Source of the DNA: Heliocidaris tuberculata
Lineage: Eukaryota > Echinodermata > Echinoidea > Camarodonta > Echinometridae
DNA: 64,000 nt
Reading direction: 5' to 3'
NCBI GenBank assembly: GCA_025618425.1
Contig: CM046846.1
Location: 29,985,619 to 30,049,618 of the forward strand
Position numbers and translations under genes: made by a program. The notes beneath the pieces were generated by a model that had not been told where the DNA came from, did not search any database, and saw only the letters and a program-made list of their open reading frames with translations. The first letter of the stretch is position 1. Each line of letters opens with the position of its first letter. Positions 57,550 to 64,000 of the stretch are shown here, one piece after another.

Positions 57550-57553
57550 TTAA

Positions 57554-60385
57554 ATTACAGCTTTATTCTGTTTCTTTCTAAAGGTTCATGTACATACATG
57601 TATGAAGCCATGCGTGAGAGATGTTTCACAGATTTTGCATGACAAGTACTCCAAGCAGCTACGTTCATTTGCACTGGCCTAGTTTAGTATCAGTCAATCC
57701 CTAATAGGCTATCGATACTAAGAAATTTTTAGGCCTGAGCTTGTCTCATCTGTCCTTGATAGTACTACGGAGATATGATTGGACTAAAGGCAAACCTTTT
57801 TTTTACCCCTTCCATACAAGATGTTTTTCTTATGATTAGGACCTTACATTGGTATTCATTACATGAAATATAGTTGGCAGTATTATACTGGCAGTATCTA
57901 TTAAAAGAGTCTTAATGTAGGTTTTTTTTTTCTGGATTGTGCCATTGGCCTTATTTGCTTACATTACAAATAAAACTGGAAACATCCATGCACATTTGGA
58001 GCAGAACTATGTGTGTAAATTTACCTTGACAAGGTTTGGTAGTCAAATGTCCTCTTGAAGTTGTCACCAAGTACAAACATTGACTTCAAAATCGTGTATC
58101 ATGTTTTTTAAAAAAAATAGAGCTGCAAGCCTACATACATTTTTATACTAATGTAGTCAGTGGCGTATGTAGTATGGCTGCTTTTATTTGACCTACATTA
58201 TGTTTTTAAACCTTACAATATCTAGTACAGGGCCACTATATATTTCTTACTCAAGGTGCTCTGAAGCATGCAAGTTTTGATCAGGGCCAGCATCCACTAC
58301 ATGTTCAGAGTTTTGACAAAATGAGTTCAAATCTCACATTTTCCTAGGAAACTGCAATCTACATATACACTGTAAAAGTACTGAATCCGAGTTTTTAGCG
58401 ATCCAGGATTTCAAACAAATTGCAACAGTAATACTTGTCCATGATAGTCTCTTGTTATTTGAAAAAATTATTTTCATATTTTCATGATACATGATGTACG
58501 ACCCCTTACAAAATGTAGGGCTGTGTTGCAAGCCCCTTTATGGATGGCAAGATAAAGACGTCATTCAGTGAGTATTGCCTGTGGTTATCATACCGAGTGA
58601 AATCAAATCTACGGAGCTGCTGCACCGTTTATAAAAACGACCTTCTTGTATTATCACTAACACAATACAAGTGTACACCATTTATCCTACACGACTGGAT
58701 ACATGTACTGTAGCCTACCTGTAATCCTACATACATTGTACATGTATGCACCAGTCTGGGCAGAACAGGTTGAAAATTAAAACATATGATCTGCTTGAAT
58801 AGCATTGTGGATAGAACATAATGCTGAAATGTTTTATCTTCTGGAGGGTCACAATAGTTCACAATGTGTATAGGCCCTTCATGTAGACATACCCTGGAAT
58901 AATATGTATATATGTAAAATATGTATATGTATATTGTCAGCTGTCATTAATTAAAGCAAGTACATGTATTGTGCAGTATGTATGTAGTCCCTTGGAAGTA
59001 GAAGAATTATTTTTCAACTTTCAGTCTGTCTAACCTGGATCCTGGCACTATCCATTTATTGACCTTGTTGAAACTAAGGCAATTAGAACTTTAAAAATTG
59101 ATTGTCTATCAAGTACAACATATTATTGTTGGCTATAATAATTTATCATGAGATATTCCTTGTATAGAATCCCGTGCAGTGCTACGTACATGTATCTATG
59201 GGTGTTCTTGTTATTACATTTTTAAAAATGAATTTTCATAAGCTCTAAGCTAATAAACACCTTCAATAGTTTTAATTTTGTTTCCCTCAATGGAATCAAA
59301 GTAAACCTGTGGTTCAAATTCTTGAAGGAGTAGAATAAACAAAGCAATAAAATATAAGCACAGTATGTGTGCTTTATATACTGTAGGCCTACATGTAACA
59401 TGTTCAGTCAAGGGAAGTTTTATGACCATTCACTGTAGCACAAAGATATATGGTTGTCATTATGGTGAATTGTTGATGTATTGTAAATTTTTTCCTTGAT
59501 GCTGGTTCTTTTGTCAAGAGCTAGTGATTCAGGGTGCGGGTATGCTAAGTGTACAAGCAAGTGTACATGTAGCATGTACATTAGTTCGATTGCACCGACA
59601 TGTACATGTAGCTTGCTTTTTATGTCAAAAGGTATGGGCTTTTTCACAGGAGCAAGTTGTTGACAAAAGGCAATACAGTGTATCAACATGCAAAATTAAA
59701 AATATGCTTTTGTGTTAATGAAATTATGCAAATATTTGATTTTCTGAAATCTCATACATGTTGTAGTACAAGTAAGCATTTCATTACCTAGTCTCATGGT
59801 GCAAAGCTCACAGTGATATAAACATGGAAAGGATTTATTGTTAAAAATAAGAGGCTGGGTTTACCAATATGTTCAAAAATTATATTGCCTGACAACTGGG
59901 TTTGGGTGTACCGTATGAGTCAGCAAAGGTGTATTCATTTACATACGCACCTGTGGAAAAATGTAAGAAATATAGATGTCTTTGAATACATACATGTACA
60001 TGTAAATGATGGGTGGAACTTTTGATGTGTAATTTTTTTTGTACATGTACAGCTGACCATTATCCAAGTATAGGGATTAATTCCAAGTATTGGCCTTTAT
60101 ATCCTAAATGCAAACAAGGGCATCAGTGACCTTAGAGCTTGTATACATTGGAGCTTTCATATGGTGATTTTTAGTGTGTTTAGTGACAGTTATATTTACT
60201 GTCCTTCCAATCATACCATGTAGCATGACTGCACAACTAACAGAGATGCATATTATGCCTGGGGCAAGTAGATCATATTATGAACTGAGGAGGTGAAAAC
60301 AAACTATATAGGCCTAGTACATCATGTACTGTAGGTAGAGTCACCTGTGCCTGTCATGCCTGTGGTACAACATTGTTGAATACTT
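57554..60385. other. Intron-like sequence rich in TACATGTA
   Basis: No exon recognised on either strand. Numerous TACATGTA and GTACATGTAC palindromes and AGGCCTAC words; no sharp transposon ends. Confidence 0.45.
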
Positions 60386-60389
60386 AAAA

Positions 60390-60446
60390 TGATAATAATA
60401 GTAATAATAATAATAATGATAATAATAATAATAATAATAATAATAG
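60390..60446. repeat. (AAT)n microsatellite
   Basis: AATAAT array with GAT and AGT interruptions, directly visible. Confidence 0.95.
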
Positions 60447-60574
60447 TAATATATGTAATAGTATTGGATATTTTCATACATGTAGCACTCGTATCCACCA
60501 TGCACTACAATATTATCCCAGCTCTGCCTAGGTGACCGATTTCAGTGCTCACAGCATTGAAGGAATTCTTTCTT

Positions 60575-61115
60575 CATACTTTAACAACTGGGTGGAGAGT
60601 GGTAAATAGGCGCTTTCACACCTACCCGATGAGGAAAAATACCTGGTATTTTGCCAGTGTGAAACGAAAGTACTCGTAATATCCCCGCAAGAAAATACCC
60701 GGAATTTAGTAGGTACTTTCTCAAAACTACGCGTACTTTCTCCAAGATCGCGGGGATATTTGCAGTGTGAAAGCAAATTACGAGAACTAGCTATTAGCCA
60801 TCTCTCGCATCGCACGTCCACCGCTGCAGAAGCAGTGAATTTGAAAGCGCGCCTCGTCTGCAAAATAAACCGTACTGTGCATGCTGCTCATAACTTCGAG
60901 AACTTTCCTCGAAGAGCTCTGGTTCGGGGAGGTGTGAAAGCGCGAAATAATTATCGGGTATTTTGGGGCCTGAACAAGTTCTCGTAATTTACGGGTATTT
61001 TTCCTGATCGGGTAGGTGTGAAAGCGCCTAATGTAGATTAATATCTTGCCAAGGGACACTCATGCCACTATCCAAGGGCTCGAACCCACAACCAGGTAAA
61101 CAACTTTGCCTGTAA
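60575..61115 (-). mobile_element. tRNA-derived SINE on minus strand, split
   Basis: On the minus strand the head carries GTGGGTTCGAGCCC (about 61091-61078), a good B-box, followed by CTTGGATAGTGGCATGAGTG and GTCCCTTGGCAAGATATTAA. After the insert at 60608-61029 it continues as CCACTCTCCACCCAGTT. The body matches 7440-7500. Confidence 0.72.
60608..61029. mobile_element. Nested MITE, AGGCGCTTTCACACC ends
   Basis: Ends AGGCGCTTTCACACCTACCC and GGGTAGGTGTGAAAGCGCCT are perfect inverted repeats of at least 23 bp, counting GAT/ATC. AAT flanks both sides; removing the element plus one AAT restores the SINE body as GTGGTAAATGTAG. Inner CAGTGTGAAA words recur. Frames inside it on both strands are not genes. 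Confidence 0.92.
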
Positions 61116-61890
61116 TCCAAATTTTGCACAGTGGGAGAGGCAGGAATAGCAAAATTGCACTCCTCGGTATATTGGTCACAAAATATTCTACCACTTGAGG
61201 AAGGTCCGTCTTTTTATTACTATCTAAATATAAATCAGAGAGAAAATGTTGTGATTTGGATGAAAGCACTTAAAGGACTATCCCTAGCCTGGAATGCAAT
61301 TAATTCTGAATCTTTTGTCTCCATTAGATCTCTTCTTTTGTGTTTATCATAGAGCTGAAAGGCACGACTGAACCTTTTCTTAAAGGAAACCTCACCCCAA
61401 GAAATAAAAGTTATTCTGAGAGATTTATTGTATTCTTGCATGTCAACTTACAAGATTACCCATCACAGTGTACGAGAGACGTAGAAATTAAGATATTATG
61501 AACGTAATGTTAGGTCTCTCAGCACGACATAGGCATCTCCATTTTCTTTATAACTGACGTACTAAGCGAAGTCGATTAGCAAGTAAACTTATTCAAATTT
61601 TTGGATACTTCCTTCCCAGATGTCTGTGGTGCTGAAGTATTTCATTCGCCTGCTATTATCTTTTGTACTATACATGTAATTCGTTACTGTTCTCACGAAG
61701 TGACGGATGAGCGCGCAACTCAAAGAAAGTTAGTTTTGAATAAATCACTTTCAAAGTTTTAAAGCATAATCTCACCCTCTTTAATGTATGAAGGGTGAAT
61801 AAATTTTATATCCTGGGATAGATCATATTTCAGTGTATAGTTCTATGTTTAATCATTTGCCTATTTGTTTATATTTTGGGGGAAAATCAG
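61116..61890. other. Unannotated stretch
   Basis: No supported exon. CTCACCC words at 61391 and 61770 and GAAGTGACGGATGAGCGCGC at 61698 tie it loosely to the GTCACTTCGTGAAAAC repeats that follow. Confidence 0.4.
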
Positions 61891-61897
61891 CTGTAAA

Positions 61898-62150
61898 CAT
61901 AACCATCATTTCGTGAAAACAAAAAATTCCAAGGACATGTAATGACGGATTTTCACAAAGTGACAGATCTCAGCCGCGCGCGTGTAGAACATATGGGACT
62001 TGCATGATCACCGCGCTTTTAACCATCATTTCGTGAAAACACAAAGTCATCTCAAGGACTAGCTCATCTTTTTTTTCACGAAGTGACGGATCTCAGCCGC
62101 ACACGTAAAACATACGGGATGGTTGTAAGCCGTCACTTCGTGAAAACAGA
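61898..62150. repeat. Two-copy ~120-bp tandem duplication
   Basis: AACCATCATTTCGTGAAAAC starts at 61901 and again at 62021. Each copy continues to GATCTCAGCCGC and a CATA(T/C)GGGA word. Within each, TTTCGTGAAAA and TTCACGAAGTGACGG are inverted. Confidence 0.82.
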
Positions 62151-63538
62151 AAATCCTTTTACTAGGTATTTTCTTGTTGACGTTATCACCATAGTTACAT
62201 AATTATACATTATTATGATCTGAAACTTTGTGAGGTTCAAGATGTTAGTGAATGATGTCCAAAAATGCAAAAAACTTCAAAATTGAAAAATTGTGTGTTT
62301 TTCCTCATTACCGTCACTTCATGACAACGGGGACAAATTGTCAGACTGCAAATTGCATAAATATATGTTGTGGCTCCTATGGGGTGAAGGTTTTGCATAA
62401 ATAGAATTGATTTGTCAGCTGATATGTTTTGTTGTTGGAGTTACATTTTCCACCAAATGTTATTTTTACCTTCTCAGCTTTGATTTTCCCTCATTGAAAA
62501 GTAGAGGTTTTGTCGTTGAATTCAACTGTCTCTCCGACTAAAGCTTGGCCCATGATACATGTACAACTTTGCCTGGTATGTCACATTATTAAGAAAATGG
62601 CAGTGCCGATGTCATGCTAACAGATCTTACAACATACCAAGAATATCTTCATTTATATATCTCTTGTGCATTTTCTTAAGGAATATAAATAAATTCATCT
62701 TTCTTCACAACTACATTTATTTCTTGAGGTGAGCTTTTCTTTAACACTCTCTTTATCAGCCTCATAGATAGTTTCAGACTATAGCATGAACCAAGATAGT
62801 GCTAAAGAAACGCATAACAACTTCAAAGAAAATGATGGGTTATTTTGAGAAACTATGGGATAGGATTAGGGAATCAGTATATGTGCATGCACTTTATGTA
62901 TACAGCTCTGGATTAAAAATACAATATATATTTCTCACACGTTGAAAGTCTGGGGAAAAAGTAGTTTGGTTGCGGTTTTTTAAACACCATGTTTTCTTCA
63001 CACAAGAAATTCAGGGTCATATCCATATTGCGTGACAAATAAAACATGAAGTATCCCTGGGATCACTGATGGAAAAATGTGATAGTATATAGTCCAAAGA
63101 TCATGGAAGTCATAAAAAATTCATGTGTATCAGTAATATGGAAAAAAGCTTTCTTTGTGATTATTTCCTACTCCACATGCTTCCCCCCCCCCCCCAAAAA
63201 AAAAAAACTTTGATCACCTGCATATACATACATGTATCATCTGTTTGGAGCTAGAAGGGAATTAACACATATACTTTAACACAGAGTTTGATAACGCCCT
63301 TCGGCTTTAAACAGACAATATATGTAGTTGTTGTTACCATGTGCAGCATGCATTAAATTGGCACACCCACACCAACACTTATAAAATCGATTTCAAGATC
63401 ATGACTCCATAGATGATCTCTTGAGAGCCAGAAGTGCATTAAAGATAAATCTAAGTTGTGGTCAGGCAATTACATGTGCATCGTGAAGGAAACTATAGAG
63501 CAATTAGGAAAGGTTGATCATGTCTACATAAGTCTTAA
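62151..63538. other. Unannotated stretch
   Basis: No exon recognised. A C tract and an A tract at 63183-63207. Confidence 0.4.
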
Positions 63539-63832
63539 GAATTGGTGTATACTGTGAGGTTTTGTAATCATCAAAATGACAAGAAATTTACCCAATCTCG
63601 CTGAAAAGTACAGGCACTGCACACGGAAATTGGTATATATGGGACTACACATATATATGACATGAACGTTTGGCCTGAGCACTTCAGCTACTTCTTGTCG
63701 TATTTTGAATACGAGGGCATATGAAGAGCAATCATTTTCAGGGGACATTTCTTCTGTGATGTTCCTTCAAACTGGCATTGAAGGAGTGACAAATTATTTT
63801 TCACCTTTCCCAGAACTCAACCTTCTCTTTAA
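63539..63832 (-). mobile_element. MITE family R, truncated copy on minus strand
   Basis: The reverse complement opens TTAAAGAGAAGGTTGAGTTC and follows the family through CCCCTGAAAATGATTGCTCT and GGACTACACATATA-type sequence to about the GGTGATTCC position. The far terminal repeat is missing. Confidence 0.83.
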
Positions 63833-64000
63833 TTCAAATCATTTTTTTGCTACTAGGGTAAACACCCTTCTGACTCTCATGAGTAACAGTGCTAGAAGCA
63901 AAGAAATAAGACAGAGCAGTTTGATGAGATTGTAATTTCAGAGCCTGTACATAGGCCAAACACAATGAAGCTGATGCAGTTCATGCAGGCAGGAATCAGA

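Noticed and set aside
60549..61059. Frames on both strands of 75-104 codons
   Set aside because: They fall inside the AGGCGC-ended MITE and SINE.

Overview
This window is invertebrate nuclear DNA, most likely from a sea urchin. That is inferred from the dense short DNA transposons (MITEs), tRNA-like SINEs, LINE fragments, long C/G tracts and the very frequent word TACATGTA; no species-diagnostic gene was found. There is no bacterial-style gene packing, operon, CRISPR array, rRNA or tRNA gene. Almost all short open frames are chance or repeat-derived, and the real coding sequence is a handful of small exons.

The best-supported gene lies on the minus strand between about 33.8 and 15.7 kb. It is a split carbohydrate sulfotransferase resembling the CHST15 / GalNAc4S-6ST family. 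Six exons can be placed: a membrane anchor and stem (33820-33509), the 5'-phosphosulfate-binding loop (33103-32863), a middle exon (27073-26927), the 3'-phosphate-binding segment (25301-25148), a late domain exon (18217-18055) and the C-terminus with stop (15908-15742). Splice phases agree at every junction that can be tested. About 50 residues expected between the fourth and fifth of these exons were not found, and the true initiation exon is probably upstream of 33.85 kb.

The second gene start is on the plus strand. A CpG-containing, ETS-motif-bearing stretch at 44.8-45.0 kb is followed by a small exon at 45107-45218 encoding a 27-residue N-terminus. Possible later exons lie at 51052-51139 and 55711-55785. 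The protein was not recognised, and the gene presumably runs past the right edge.

The rest is repeats. 0-15 kb: a LINE remnant, SINE pieces, several MITEs and microsatellites. 15-34 kb: sulfotransferase introns loaded with MITEs, including three elements with hAT-like 8-bp target duplications. 34-44.7 kb: palindromic elements, a compound repeat holding a TTAA-flanked (piggyBac-like) MITE, and a 15-bp minisatellite. 45-64 kb: mostly intron-like DNA with far fewer C/G tracts and far more TACATGTA, plus a foldback element holding a LINE 3' end, further MITEs and a SINE split by a transposon. Several insertions can be read against intact copies elsewhere in the window, which gives exact empty sites and target duplications.
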